A DNA stretch of 64,000 bases from Myxococcales bacterium (GCA_012517325.1 JAAYVF010000073.1:43075-107074); one strand, 5' to 3'; shown: positions 8,866 through 16,862, counted from the stretch's first letter. Translations and numbers: made by a program. Notes: generated by a model not told the origin, from the sequence alone.

Positions 8866-9105
8866 TCAAACGGTCGAGCTGGAATACGGCATCAACGCGA
8901 TGTGGCGGCTGCGCTTGATTTCCAAGGTCAGTTTGCGCTGGTGTTTGGCGCACACCCCGGTGATGCGGCGCGGAATGATCTTGCCCCGCTCGGTGATGAA
9001 CCGCGACAACAGCTTGGTGTCCTTGTAATCGATTTCGATCGTGGCATCGGCGCAGAACGGGCACACCCGCCGCCGGCCAAAGCTCTTTTTGCGAGTCCGC
9101 AACAT
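8866..9105 (-). CDS. rpsR: 30S ribosomal protein S18
   Basis: It is a small-subunit protein that pairs with S6 on the platform. The 79-residue sequence contains the family core [19 protein letters not shown] and [14 protein letters not shown]. The N-terminal CPFC together with the later C-x2-H gives a zinc-ribbon-like (C+) form of S18, as in many deltaproteobacteria and other phyla. A GGAGG ribosome-binding site precedes the ATG. Confidence 0.96.
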   Translation of the reverse strand: MLRTRKKSFGRRRVCPFCADATIEIDYKDTKLLSRFITERGKIIPRRITGVCAKHQRKLTLEIKRSRHIALMPYSSSTV

Positions 9106-9149
9106 GATCCACCTCCTGCGGCCGTTTCAGGCCGGGAATAAGCAATCGG

Positions 9150-9578
9150 TTAGAACGGAATCTCGTCGTCGCCGAGCGGCGGTGGCGCGTCGCCGCCGCG
9201 TTCGCTCGCCTCGGCGCCGCTTTCGCCGCGGCCGCCGCCGGATCCGATGAACTGGATGTTGGTGGCTTGAATTTCCACCTTGCTGCGTTTCTGGCCTTCC
9301 TGGCTTTCCCAGCGACGTTGCACCAGTTCACCCTCGACCAACAACTGCCGTCCCTTGGCGAGATATTGGGCCGAGTTTTCCGCCGTTTTCCCGAAGGTCA
9401 CGACGTCGAAAAAGCTGGCTTCGTCTTCCCAGTTATCGCCCTTCTTGACGCGGCGGTTGACCGCCACCGAGAGCGTGCAGACGGCCGTACCGCCGCCGGT
9501 ATAGCGCAATTCGGGATCGCGCGTTAGACGACCCAGCAAGATCACGCGATTGAAGTTCGACAAAGTGAAACTCCCCAT
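9150..9578 (-). CDS. ssb: Single-stranded DNA-binding protein
   Basis: It is an OB-fold protein that coats single-stranded DNA and recruits replication and repair partners. The 142-residue protein has the family N-terminus (FNRVILLGRLTRDPELRYT), strands around SFFDVVTFGKTAE and GRQLLVEGELVQRRWES, a flexible Gly/Glu-rich linker and the acidic tip DDEIPF that binds partner proteins. It sits between rpsF and rpsR, the usual place for ssb in many bacteria. No strong Shine-Dalgarno is seen ahead of the ATG, so coupling to rpsF translation is possible. Confidence 0.95.
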   Translation of the reverse strand: MGSFTLSNFNRVILLGRLTRDPELRYTGGGTAVCTLSVAVNRRVKKGDNWEDEASFFDVVTFGKTAENSAQYLAKGRQLLVEGELVQRRWESQEGQKRSKVEIQATNIQFIGSGGGRGESGAEASERGGDAPPPLGDDEIPF

Positions 9579-9611
9579 GGTAGGGCCGGGGCGCTCGTCC
9601 CCGGAATCGCT

Positions 9612-10121
9612 TTAATTTTCCTGGTCCTCGTCGGCGTTCGCGTCGTCGGATTCGTCGGAGATTTCGCCTTCGATGTCCTCTTCCTCGTCTTCATCGCCTG
9701 CGCGGCGGGCCGACTTTTCCTCTTCCTCTTCCGCGTCCTCTTCCTTCGGCATATTCGCCTGTTCCTGGGCGCGACGGCCGAGTTCGGCTTCCCAACGCTC
9801 TTTCTCGGCCTTTTCGGCTTCGAGGTCGATCTTGTCGGTCAGCTTGACGGTGAGGTAGCGCAGCACTTCGCCGTGAATCTTCAGGTTGCGCTCGATTTCC
9901 GCGATCAGGGTCGGATCGGCCAGGAAGACCAGCAGGACAAAGATGCCCTTGGAGTATTTTTTCACGTCAAAGGCGAGCTTTTTCTTGCCCCACACGTCTT
10001 CCTTCACCAACAGGCCGCCGCCGTTGTTGATGATGTCGCGAAACTTGGCTTTGGCGGCTTCGGTTTTTTCCGGGGGACTGTCGTGCTTAAGGATGTAGAG
10101 TATCTCGTACTTCCGTAACAT
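9612..10121 (-). CDS. rpsF: 30S ribosomal protein S6 with long acidic tail
   Basis: It is a small-subunit platform protein that pairs with S18. The core (about residues 1-95) matches the family: LRKYEILYILKHD, GKKKLAFDVKKYSKGIFVLL and the EIERNLKIHGEVLRYLTVKL strand. It is followed by a helix and a 60-residue Glu/Asp-rich tail, much longer than the short acidic C-terminus of E. coli S6. The ATG at 10121 is preceded by a near-perfect AAGGAGG, whereas the upstream in-frame ATG at 10181 lacks family similarity. It leads the rpsF-ssb-rpsR-DUF2232-rplI-dnaB run. Confidence 0.95.
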   Translation of the reverse strand: MLRKYEILYILKHDSPPEKTEAAKAKFRDIINNGGGLLVKEDVWGKKKLAFDVKKYSKGIFVLLVFLADPTLIAEIERNLKIHGEVLRYLTVKLTDKIDLEAEKAEKERWEAELGRRAQEQANMPKEEDAEEEEEKSARRAGDEDEEEDIEGEISDESDDANADEDQEN

Positions 10122-10142
10122 GGTTCCTCCTTTCGGTCGTTT

Positions 10143-10164
10143 GGCCCTTTCGCCGGAAGTGGGC
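10143..10164 (-). promoter_or_regulatory. Possible S6:S18 leader hairpin upstream of rpsF
   Basis: On the minus strand the leader about 20-40 bases before the rpsF start folds as GCCC pairing with GGGC around an asymmetric internal loop and an apical CCGGCG. A CCG in the hairpin apex is the hallmark of the known S6:S18 autoregulatory RNA motif. The match is by eye and short. Confidence 0.25.
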
Positions 10165-10366
10165 TGGAGGGCAAGGAGCATTTAAAATGTTCTCTCGATC
10201 GTTGCCGAATCAAGAGGGCGAGAACATACACCAAGCCAAATCGTTTGGCAAGCAGGCCCACGACAACGCGCAAGTACTTGGAAAATAAGAAAAACAGGCC
10301 AAAGCGGCGCCGGTTGGTCCGGGCGAAGGCGAAAAAATCCGCCCGCGATTCGCGGGAAGCGGACGT

Positions 10367-10936
10367 TCAAGCCAGACCGTTGAATTGGTTCATGGCCGCG
10401 GCAACTCCGTCAGTCAACCATTTCAGCACGGCGTCGGCGGCGAGGGCGAATCGTTCCTCGTGGAACCGGCGATCGGCGACGGACAACTCTTCCAGCACGA
10501 AATCGGCGAGATCGATCCGTGGGTCGGCGGCGCGGCCGACGCCGTAGCGCAGCCGGCAGAAATCGGCGCTGCCCAGATTCTCTTGAATGGAGATCAAACC
10601 CTTGTGGCCGGCGGTGCCGCCGCCCACCTTGAGGCGAATGGCGCCGGGGGGCAGATCGGCGTCGTCATGAACGACCAACAGCTCGTCGGCCGCGAGCTGG
10701 AAAAAATGCATCGCCGGGCCGATCGCTTCGCCCGAACGATTCATATACGTCTGCGGTTTGAGCAACAGGACGGTTTCCCTGCCGCAACGGGCCGAGGCCG
10801 CCAGCGACCGGAACCGATTGCGGTCGAAAGAGGAACCAAGGCGCGCCGCCACCTGATCGCCGATGAGAAACCCGACGTTGTGACGGGTGTTGGCGTAACG
10901 CGCCCCCGGGTTGCCCAAACCGCAGACGAGCTTCAT
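10367..10936 (-). CDS. pth: Peptidyl-tRNA hydrolase
   Basis: It frees tRNA from stalled peptidyl-tRNA. The 189-residue sequence begins MKLVCGLGNPGARYANTRHN, which carries the conserved substrate Asn and catalytic His of the family, and continues with LLKPQTYMNRSG, the VVHDDADLPPGAIRLK segment (catalytic Asp) and GGTAGHKGL. The length is normal. Its ATG overlaps the rplY stop by one base (TAATG), showing translational coupling, and rplY-pth adjacency is widespread. Confidence 0.96.
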   Translation of the reverse strand: MKLVCGLGNPGARYANTRHNVGFLIGDQVAARLGSSFDRNRFRSLAASARCGRETVLLLKPQTYMNRSGEAIGPAMHFFQLAADELLVVHDDADLPPGAIRLKVGGGTAGHKGLISIQENLGSADFCRLRYGVGRAADPRIDLADFVLEELSVADRRFHEERFALAADAVLKWLTDGVAAAMNQFNGLA

Positions 10937-11625
10937 TACTTGCCTTTGTCCTGGCCTTCCTTCTTTTCCTTGTCGCCGGCGGCGGGAGCAGCGGCGGCGG
11001 CGCCTTCGGCGGCGGCGCCTTCAGCGGTCGCGGCGGCGGCCGCGGGCTCGGTCGACACTTCGCGCGGAATGATGGCCGAGCAGATCGGATAATCGGGAGC
11101 CAGATCGGTTTCGACGCCTTCCGGCAGGGTGATGTCTTTCAAATGCATCGTGTGGCCGATTTGCAGCGCCGTCGCGTCGACCTCGATTTTCGACGGGATC
11201 TTGGTGACGAAGCACTTGATGGCCAGCGTGCGGTGCTGGATTTCCAGGATGCCGCCCAGTTTCTTGATTTCCGCGGCGCCTTTGACTTCCAACGGCACTT
11301 CGATTTTGATTTTCTGGTCCAACCGAACGGCGACCAGATCCAGGCTCAGCGGATGATAATCGATGTGATGGCGCTGAATCTCGCGGATCATGAAGTACTT
11401 GTCGACGAACAGGGCCGGGTCGTCGGCTTCCAACTTGACCAGATTTTGATTCCAGTTCGGCTGGTGCAGAAATTGATCCACCACTTCCTCGCTGACGGCG
11501 ATGGGGGTGGCGGGCACGTCGCGGCCGTAGGCCACGGCGGGAAGGTTGCCGGCGCAGCGCAGTTTGCGGGCGCCGCCCTTACCCTTGCTTTTACGTACGG
11601 TCACTTTCCAGGTCACTTCACTCAT
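10936..11625 (-). CDS. rplY: 50S ribosomal protein L25/general stress protein CTC
   Basis: It is a 5S rRNA-binding protein of the long (CTC/TL5) type. The N-terminal L25 domain (about residues 1-95) has GGARKLRCAGNLPAVAYGR; the second beta domain (about 100-190) has VPLEVKGAAEIKKLGGILEI and ALQIGHTMHLKDITLPEGV. A 40-residue Ala/Glu-rich low-complexity tail ends in a Lys-rich stretch. The total of 229 residues is typical for CTC forms. A GAGGAAAT stretch precedes the ATG. It is coupled to pth. Confidence 0.95.
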   Translation of the reverse strand: MSEVTWKVTVRKSKGKGGARKLRCAGNLPAVAYGRDVPATPIAVSEEVVDQFLHQPNWNQNLVKLEADDPALFVDKYFMIREIQRHHIDYHPLSLDLVAVRLDQKIKIEVPLEVKGAAEIKKLGGILEIQHRTLAIKCFVTKIPSKIEVDATALQIGHTMHLKDITLPEGVETDLAPDYPICSAIIPREVSTEPAAAAATAEGAAAEGAAAAAPAAGDKEKKEGQDKGK

Positions 11626-11712
11626 CGGATTTCCTCTCTTGCCCGAATACCGCGGCGGCGGCGCGTCCGCGGGACCTCGGGGTTCGTTGGCCGGCGGGTC
11701 CGGCGACCCGTC

Positions 11713-11870
11713 CTAGCAGTCTGTTGAAAAAGGTCGTCCTGGCCTTTTTCAACCGCGCTCAACAAAAAGCGTGGTTTTTATTTCGCTTCATTTTCGGCAA
11801 CTTCGGAAGTTGCCGAAAATGGCGATCCATCCCTGGATCGCACGCCGGGTGTTTTTCAACACCCGGCTAG
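11713..11870. mobile_element. MITE-like palindromic element at the prs 3' end
   Basis: About 158 bases bounded by CTAG at both ends (11713-11716 and 11867-11870). The outer 19 bases of the two ends are inverted repeats matching at 16 of 19 positions, both containing GTTGAAAAA reading inward. Four hairpins are nested inside: 11723-11753 (11-base stem), 11790-11820 (31-base near-perfect palindrome), 11823-11840 and 11844-11867 (10-base stem, TTTC loop). There is no open frame. The inverted ends and lack of coding capacity fit a miniature inverted-repeat element. The last hairpin overlaps the prs stop codon and may also serve as terminator. No second copy was seen in this window. Confidence 0.6.
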
Positions 11871-12898
11871 TTATAAGCTTCCACGTCGGGGAAGAGGCTC
11901 GAAACACTGCCGCGACCGTGGATGTTGGCGATCGCCTCGGCCAGCAGATGGCTGACCGACGCCACTTTGATCTTGCCGCATTCCTGCGCGTCCGGGCGCA
12001 GCGGCACGGTATCGGTGACGATCAACCCGTCCAGCCGGTCGATGGTCGGATCGATCGTGCATTTCTTGCCCAGGTTCTGAATCGCCGGCGGGCTGAGAAT
12101 CGGGTGCGTGATGCAGGCGTAAACGCCGACCGCGCCCTCGTCGCGCAATTTGTCCGCCGCGACCGACATCGTGCCGGCCGAATCGACGATGTCGTCGACC
12201 ATGATGGCCGTTTTGCCGTTCACCGAGCCGACCAGGTTGACTTCGGCCACCTTGCCGGGGCCCGAGCGCCGCTTGTCGATGATCGCCAGGCTCGCCTCGC
12301 CGCCGATGTGCCGGCCGAGCAAGTGGGCCAGGTAACGGGCGCGGCGCACGCCGCCGGCGTCGGGGCTGACCACGACGATTTCGTCGAGCGAGCATTCGCG
12401 GCATTGCCAGAAAGCGTCGACCAGAACCTGCGCGGCGTAGAGATTGTCGACGGGCACGTCGAAGAAACCCTGAATCTGGCCGGCGTGCAGATCGACGGTG
12501 ATCACGCGATCGGCGCCTGCGGTGGTGATCAGGTTGGCGACCAGCTTGGCGGTGATCGGCGCGCGGGGCGCGACCTTGCGATCCTGCCGCGCGTATCCGT
12601 AATAGGGGATGACGGCGGAAATGCGGTCGGCGCTGGCCCGGCGGGCCGTATCGATCATGATCAGCAGTTCCATCAGGTTGCGGTTCACGTCGGGGCTGGT
12701 CGACTGCACGATGTACACGTCCTTGCCGCGGACGCTTTCGCCGAGCTTCACCTCGATTTCGCCGTCGGCGAAGCTGCGGACCGAGCTTTTCGCGAGGCTC
12801 AGGCCCAACTGCCCGGCGATTTTTTCCGCCAGCGCGGGATGCGCGTTGCCGGTGAAAATTTTAATGTCATCCAGATCGGGAATCGTTTGCGGCGTCAT
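11867..12898 (-). CDS. prs: Ribose-phosphate pyrophosphokinase
   Basis: It makes PRPP from ribose 5-phosphate and ATP for nucleotide, His and Trp synthesis. The protein (343 residues, slightly longer than the usual 310-320) has the KIFTGNAHPALAEKIA start, the flexible-loop segment YGYARQDRKVAPRAPITAKL and the PRPP-binding motif IMVDDIVDSAGTM. Family members usually end soon after SSLF; here the C-terminus runs on for seven residues and stops at a TAG inside the right end of a MITE-like element. It lies between tRNA-Gln and rplY as in many deltaproteobacteria. Confidence 0.96.
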   Translation of the reverse strand: MTPQTIPDLDDIKIFTGNAHPALAEKIAGQLGLSLAKSSVRSFADGEIEVKLGESVRGKDVYIVQSTSPDVNRNLMELLIMIDTARRASADRISAVIPYYGYARQDRKVAPRAPITAKLVANLITTAGADRVITVDLHAGQIQGFFDVPVDNLYAAQVLVDAFWQCRECSLDEIVVVSPDAGGVRRARYLAHLLGRHIGGEASLAIIDKRRSGPGKVAEVNLVGSVNGKTAIMVDDIVDSAGTMSVAADKLRDEGAVGVYACITHPILSPPAIQNLGKKCTIDPTIDRLDGLIVTDTVPLRPDAQECGKIKVASVSHLLAEAIANIHGRGSVSSLFPDVEAYN

Positions 12899-13016
12899 TC
12901 ATCGATCTCCTGTTCGAAATCAACGAAGTTACTTTTTCGGACCGGCCGAGGCCGGTTCACCGCGATCAAACGGCCGGCAGATCCACTGTTTGCCCCGTCG
13001 GTCGATTAAATAAAAG

Positions 13017-13088
13017 CTGGGGCGGTAGGACTCGAACCTACAATAGCGGGTTCCAAAGACCCGTGGCTTACCATTAGCCAACGCCCCA
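13017..13088 (-). tRNA. tRNA-Gln (anticodon TTG)
   Basis: On the minus strand the seven-base acceptor arms TGGGGCG and CGCCCCA pair, the D arm reads GGCTAATGGTAAGCC, the anticodon stem CGGGT/ACCCG encloses CTTTGGA with anticodon TTG, and the T arm is GTAGG-TTCGAGT-CCTAC. The discriminator is G and CCA is not encoded. Position between spoVG/ispE and prs is conserved in related genomes. Confidence 0.95.
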
Positions 13089-13181
13089 GCGGATATCCTT
13101 TCAACTGCCGGCGCGGCGCCGGTAATATACGTCTCTCGTTGAGGGAGGAAAGCCGGAAAGGGAACGCGATCCGATCGTTCG

Positions 13182-13469
13182 TTATTCGTCTTCTTCGGTC
13201 GAAACGGGCGTGCCTTCTTTGATGGCGCGATAGTACTCGTCCAAGACCGCGGTTTCGATCATGGCCCGCGTCTCCGCGTTCAGCGGATGCGCCACTTCGC
13301 CAAAGGTGCCGTCCCGCTTTTTCTTGCTCGGCATCGCTACGAACAGACCCTTGTTGCCGAAGATTACCTTCATGTCGCGAACGATGAAGCAGTTGTCGAA
13401 GGTAACCGTCGCAAAGGCTTTGAGCCTTTCTTCTTCGCGGGGGAAGATCCGGACATTGGTGACTAGCAT
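13182..13469 (-). CDS. spoVG: SpoVG family RNA/DNA-binding regulator
   Basis: This is a 95-residue member of the SpoVG family, small nucleic-acid-binding regulators first known from Bacillus septation and sporulation but found in many non-sporulating bacteria. Diagnostic parts are VTNVRIFPREEERLKAFATV, the VRDMKVIFGNKGLFVAMPSKK core and the GEVAHPLNAETRAMIE segment. The ATG at 13469 has a GGGAGGA site upstream; the longer open frame extends into ispE and is not used. It follows ispE with a 22-base gap, an arrangement shared with deltaproteobacteria and Firmicutes. Confidence 0.95.
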   Translation of the reverse strand: MLVTNVRIFPREEERLKAFATVTFDNCFIVRDMKVIFGNKGLFVAMPSKKKRDGTFGEVAHPLNAETRAMIETAVLDEYYRAIKEGTPVSTEEDE

Positions 13470-13491
13470 CGTGTGTCCTCCCTTTGCGGCT

Positions 13492-14325
13492 TCACCGAGT
13501 GGAGCACGCAAACGCCCACCAACCCTGCCTCTTGGCATCATCACAGGCCTGGACCGCTTCCTCCTGCCGGTTGAAAATGCCAAAGATCGTCGGTCCGCTG
13601 CCGGACATCTGCACGCCGGTCGCGCCCTGGTCGCGCAACAACTTTTTACCGTCGGCGATCCGCGGCAAAAGCGCTTCCGCCGGGGCTTCCAGGTCGTTGC
13701 GCAACCATGCACAAACGGTGTGCAGGTCTCCCAAAGAGGCGGGTAGATTATGGGCCTTTCTATGGTGTGTCAAGGGCCAGTTGAGGGCTTGATAGACTCG
13801 CGGCGTCGACAAGCCTTCGGCCGGCTTGATCAGCGCCACGGGCAAGCCCGACGCTACCGTATATTTCGAAACCTTTTCGCCGATGCCTTCCACGAGGCAA
13901 GCGGAACGATAAAGAAAAAAAGGCACATCGGCGCCGAGGCCGGCCGCCAAATCATGCAGACGTTCATCGCTGATCGCCAGGGAAAACAAGTCGCGCACAC
14001 TCATCAAGGTCGTCGCGGCATCCGAGGAACCGCCGCCCAGGCCAGCGGCGCTCGGGATGTTCTTGTCGAGGTGGATTTTGACGCCGCGCGAGCATGAGGC
14101 GGCGCTCAGTATGGCTTTGGCGGCGCGCACGACCAGATTGTCGTCGCCGGTCGGCAGCCCCGGATCGGAACAGGTAAATTGCACCCCGGTTGCCGCCGGA
14201 GAAAAAGTCAGTTCATCGTACAGACTGATCGGGACCATCACGGATTGAAGTAAATGATAACCGTCCGGACGCCTTCCGATGATCTCAAGACGCAGGTTAA
14301 TCTTAGCTGGAGCAAGCTGGATCAT
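13492..14325 (-). CDS. ispE: 4-diphosphocytidyl-2-C-methyl-D-erythritol kinase
   Basis: It is the GHMP kinase of the MEP isoprenoid pathway, phosphorylating CDP-methylerythritol. The 277-residue protein begins APAKINLRLEIIGRRPDGYH, has the ATP-binding GHMP motif IPSAAGLGGGSSDAA near residue 100, an LGADVPFFL segment, and the C-terminal VQMSGSGPTIFG loop. All are characteristic. It is the first gene of the conserved run that continues with spoVG, tRNA-Gln and prs. Its start is preceded by an AT-rich gap of 569 bases. Confidence 0.95.
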   Translation of the reverse strand: MIQLAPAKINLRLEIIGRRPDGYHLLQSVMVPISLYDELTFSPAATGVQFTCSDPGLPTGDDNLVVRAAKAILSAASCSRGVKIHLDKNIPSAAGLGGGSSDAATTLMSVRDLFSLAISDERLHDLAAGLGADVPFFLYRSACLVEGIGEKVSKYTVASGLPVALIKPAEGLSTPRVYQALNWPLTHHRKAHNLPASLGDLHTVCAWLRNDLEAPAEALLPRIADGKKLLRDQGATGVQMSGSGPTIFGIFNRQEEAVQACDDAKRQGWWAFACSTR

Positions 14326-14894
14326 GATCTCTAGTTACAACAAAAAATTTCCCGGGTCAATTATATACCCAGAAAAAATAAAATTGAGTAATCGCTCAAT
14401 ATCGAGGGATTGTGTTGAAAATCCATAACCCACTGAAATTTACGGTGAAAATGAAAAATCCTCGGTGGTTTAAGCTGAATATCCGGGCCGATGGTCGCGA
14501 TCAGTCCGATTTTGTCATTTTTCAATTCCATTCTCGTTCGCCGATAATTGGAAAATTCCCGGAACGGCTCGCATCCAAAATGAATCCAAGTGATTGAAGT
14601 GAAGCCGGGATTCGCCCGGTATCCGTCGTTTTTTGATTTTTTAACCGGCGACCAACTCGGATCGTTGCCGTCAAGCGAGGTCTCGCCAGGGAGCGAAACA
14701 ATCCTCAATCCGAGATTTTCCAACGAACCTGGAGGAAGCCGATAATTTTCTTCGCTTGACGAAACCTGGAAATCTGCTAATTTCGATACGGTCGATTCAT
14801 TGTCAAAAGTTCTTTTATCGGGGAGGAGGCGCGAAATAACGTTAAAGCGGTCGGATGCAGGATCCGAGTCGCTGATTAAGGGGGCAACGAAGCC
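14326..14894. other. AT-rich intergenic region without a supported gene
   Basis: This 569-base stretch is clearly more AT-rich than its flanks. A 120-codon open frame lies on the minus strand (14361-14723), but it starts with TTG, has no ribosome-binding site and matches no family I know, so I do not call it. Near the right end is a promoter-like pair listed separately. The region separates the divergent ispE and pseudo-receiver genes. Confidence 0.5.
14756..14783 (+). promoter_or_regulatory. Possible sigma-70 promoter for the pseudo-receiver/PATAN gene
   Basis: TTGACG (14756-14761) and TAATTT (14778-14783) are separated by 16 bases, about 110 bases ahead of the start codon, in an AT-rich stretch. 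Confidence 0.35.
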
Positions 14895-16226
14895 TTGAAC
14901 CGCACGATTCTATTAGTGGGCGAAAAACTGGAAGTCCTGGCCAAGGTCAGTGCGTTCTTGGAAGATTTGGGACACCTGGTCCAAACCGCCGATTCCCGCA
15001 AGGAAGCTTTATCGAAAATCCGCGCTTTCGATCCCGGATTGATTATCGCCAGTTTCAAATTGACGGACGGCAACGGCTTTGAGTTGATCGAGGAACTGCG
15101 TACCTATTATCAAAGCAAGGCGCCGGTCGTCCTGATGGCGCCCCTCAATCGACTCGATCAACTCGGCCGCCGGCCCGAAGCCAAAGCCGTGCAGGCCTGG
15201 ATCAAATGGCCGATCGAGCAAATGGAGTTGTACAACGTCATCGGCGAATGGCTGGGCCGGGAAGTCACCGTCAAAGCCGCGCCGGTTCGGCAGGCCAACC
15301 TGCCCGATGAAAGCGCGCGCCCGCGGCCGCGCTCGAAAACGCCGATCCTCGAGGCGCTGAAAAAACCGGCGCGAACCCACACCGGACCCGCTCCGGTTTC
15401 CACGCCGCCGCCGCCCACTGTCAAGCCGGCCGCCGTTTTCGTCCCGCTCCGTCCGCAAACCGCGAAACCGAAGCGTTTGGCCGACGAAGATCGTCAAGGC
15501 GAGATCATCGGCAACCTGGCTCGCACGCCGATCGCGCATTTGCTTTTTCAACTCGGGCAACGCGAGGAAACGGGCCTGCTGACGATGAACTATTCGCCGA
15601 ACAAGATGAAAGTGCATTTCGAGGGCGGTTTCATCGTTCAGGTGGAAAGCAATTACATCCCCGACCTGTCCTTGGGCGTGATCCTGGCCAAACGGGGCGA
15701 CATCACTCCGGGCGAACTGGCCGGCGCCCGGAAAAGATGGGAGCGCGACGGCGGCTTGCTGGGACAAACGCTGTTGGCGCTGCAGTTGGTCAACGAGCCG
15801 ACGCTCGAGCGCGCGCTCTTGGAGCAGCGGTTGAAAAAAGTCTTGTCGCTTTTCACCTGGCAGTGGGAACGCGGCACCTATGTCTTTACCCGCGGCGCGG
15901 AAAAAATCGAACCGCAGGCGGGTTTTCGGCTGCGCGTCGAGCCGGCGATCATTGAGGGCATTCACACTTGCTACGATCTGGAGCGGTTGAACGGCGCCTT
16001 CAACAAAAATCAACGGCTGAATTTACCGCTGACGCTGGCGAAGATCTCCGCCGAGGAACTGCTGGGCCGCATGGATCATTCCGAATTGCAGCAAGTCATC
16101 AATGCCTTGCGCACCAGCCGGACCCTCGGCCAGGCGATGTCGGTCACCGCGTTGGACGAATTGACTTTTTTGCAATACACCTATGCGCTCTATGTTCTGG
16201 ATCTGCTTCGTTTTCGCGAATATTGA
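14895..16226 (+). CDS. Pseudo-receiver domain + DUF4388 (PATAN) protein
   Basis: The 443-residue protein starts with a receiver-like domain (about residues 3-120: RTILLVGEKLEVLAKV, then LIIASFKLTDGNGFELIEEL). Aligned to response regulators, the phospho-acceptor Asp is Ser53, the acidic pair is reduced to GE, and the switch Thr/Ser is Ala, although the late K-x-P is kept. A Pro-rich linker (about 130-200) leads to a DUF4388/PATAN-type domain (EIIGNLARTPIAHLLFQLGQ ... GLLTMNY), a module found in gliding, exopolysaccharide and two-component proteins of deltaproteobacteria and cyanobacteria. The start is TTG with a weak ribosome-binding site. It is probably a phosphorylation-independent signalling adaptor (inference). 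Confidence 0.75.
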   Translation: MNRTILLVGEKLEVLAKVSAFLEDLGHLVQTADSRKEALSKIRAFDPGLIIASFKLTDGNGFELIEELRTYYQSKAPVVLMAPLNRLDQLGRRPEAKAVQAWIKWPIEQMELYNVIGEWLGREVTVKAAPVRQANLPDESARPRPRSKTPILEALKKPARTHTGPAPVSTPPPPTVKPAAVFVPLRPQTAKPKRLADEDRQGEIIGNLARTPIAHLLFQLGQREETGLLTMNYSPNKMKVHFEGGFIVQVESNYIPDLSLGVILAKRGDITPGELAGARKRWERDGGLLGQTLLALQLVNEPTLERALLEQRLKKVLSLFTWQWERGTYVFTRGAEKIEPQAGFRLRVEPAIIEGIHTCYDLERLNGAFNKNQRLNLPLTLAKISAEELLGRMDHSELQQVINALRTSRTLGQAMSVTALDELTFLQYTYALYVLDLLRFREY

Positions 16227-16299
16227 TACCGCCGAGAGGCGCGCGGGAAATTCGTTCGAATATCCATTTTCGGCGATTTTCCGCCGCGCGCATTAAAAA

Positions 16300-16326
16300 G
16301 GGCTGTTAGGGCAACGGCCCGTCTTT
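16300..16326 (+). terminator. Weak terminator-like hairpin after the PATAN gene
   Basis: GGGCTGT (16300-16306) pairs with ACGGCCC (16314-16320) through one G-T pair, followed by GTCTTT. It lies 74 bases past the stop. Confidence 0.35.
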
Positions 16327-16333
16327 AACGCTG

Positions 16334-16362
16334 AAAAAAGTCCCGCTATCAAAAGAGCGGGA
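16334..16362 (-). terminator. Rho-independent terminator of the AT-hook protein gene
   Basis: TCCCGCT (16341-16347) pairs with AGCGGGA (16356-16362). On the minus strand the hairpin begins three bases past the stop and is followed by CTTTTTT. Confidence 0.75.
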
Positions 16363-16364
16363 GT

Positions 16365-16862
16365 TTATTTCCCCGCGGTGAATTTTCCCCGCGCGGCCTT
16401 GGCGACCATACCGCTCTTTTCGATGCGATGCAGGGTTTTGTAGACCATGCCCTGCGGATCGCCCGAATTGGTCTGCCAGCCTTTTTTCTGCAGTTGCGCC
16501 AGAATTTCCTTGGCGTTCATGGGCTGGCCGGCCTTTTTCAGGGTATCGACGATTAACAGGGGAAGCGTATCCTCGCCCTGACGTTTGCGACCCGGGCGCG
16601 GCCCGGCCTTCGGCCGGCCGGCCTTTTTCGCTTTCGGTTTCGGCCCCGGTTTCCGGCCGCGTTTGGCCGGTTTGTCGGCGGGCTTCTTTTCGGCGGCCGG
16701 TTTACGGCCCCGTTTGCGCATGGTCGACAGGCCGAGCGCCGCCAACAGGGCTTCCAATTTATCCATCATCTCTTTTTTCACGGCCAATTCTTTTTCCATT
16801 CCAAGAATCGACTTTTTCAGACGTTCCAGTTCTTTCTTTGCTACGTCGAATACGTTTTTCAT
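16365..16862 (-). CDS. Coiled-coil, AT-hook and HARE-HTH-like DNA-binding protein
   Basis: The 165-residue basic protein has three parts. An amphipathic charged helix (about residues 6-43) looks able to form a coiled coil. A Lys/Pro/Arg-rich middle contains two GRKP cores (52-55 and 69-72) and a GRPK, the AT-hook signature that binds the minor groove. The C-terminal winged-helix-like domain (about 98-165: LIVDTLKKAGQPMNAKEILA, then MVYKTLHRIEKSGMV) resembles HARE-HTH domains known from eukaryotic chromatin proteins and bacterial restriction systems. It is probably a nucleoid or regulatory protein. It is monocistronic with its own promoter and terminator. The domain naming is by pattern and moderately sure. 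Confidence 0.7.
   Translation of the reverse strand: MKNVFDVAKKELERLKKSILGMEKELAVKKEMMDKLEALLAALGLSTMRKRGRKPAAEKKPADKPAKRGRKPGPKPKAKKAGRPKAGPRPGRKRQGEDTLPLLIVDTLKKAGQPMNAKEILAQLQKKGWQTNSGDPQGMVYKTLHRIEKSGMVAKAARGKFTAGK

Noticed and set aside
14361..14723. A 120-codon minus-strand open frame in the AT-rich gap
   Set aside because: TTG start without a ribosome-binding site, no recognisable family, and no second sign of coding use.
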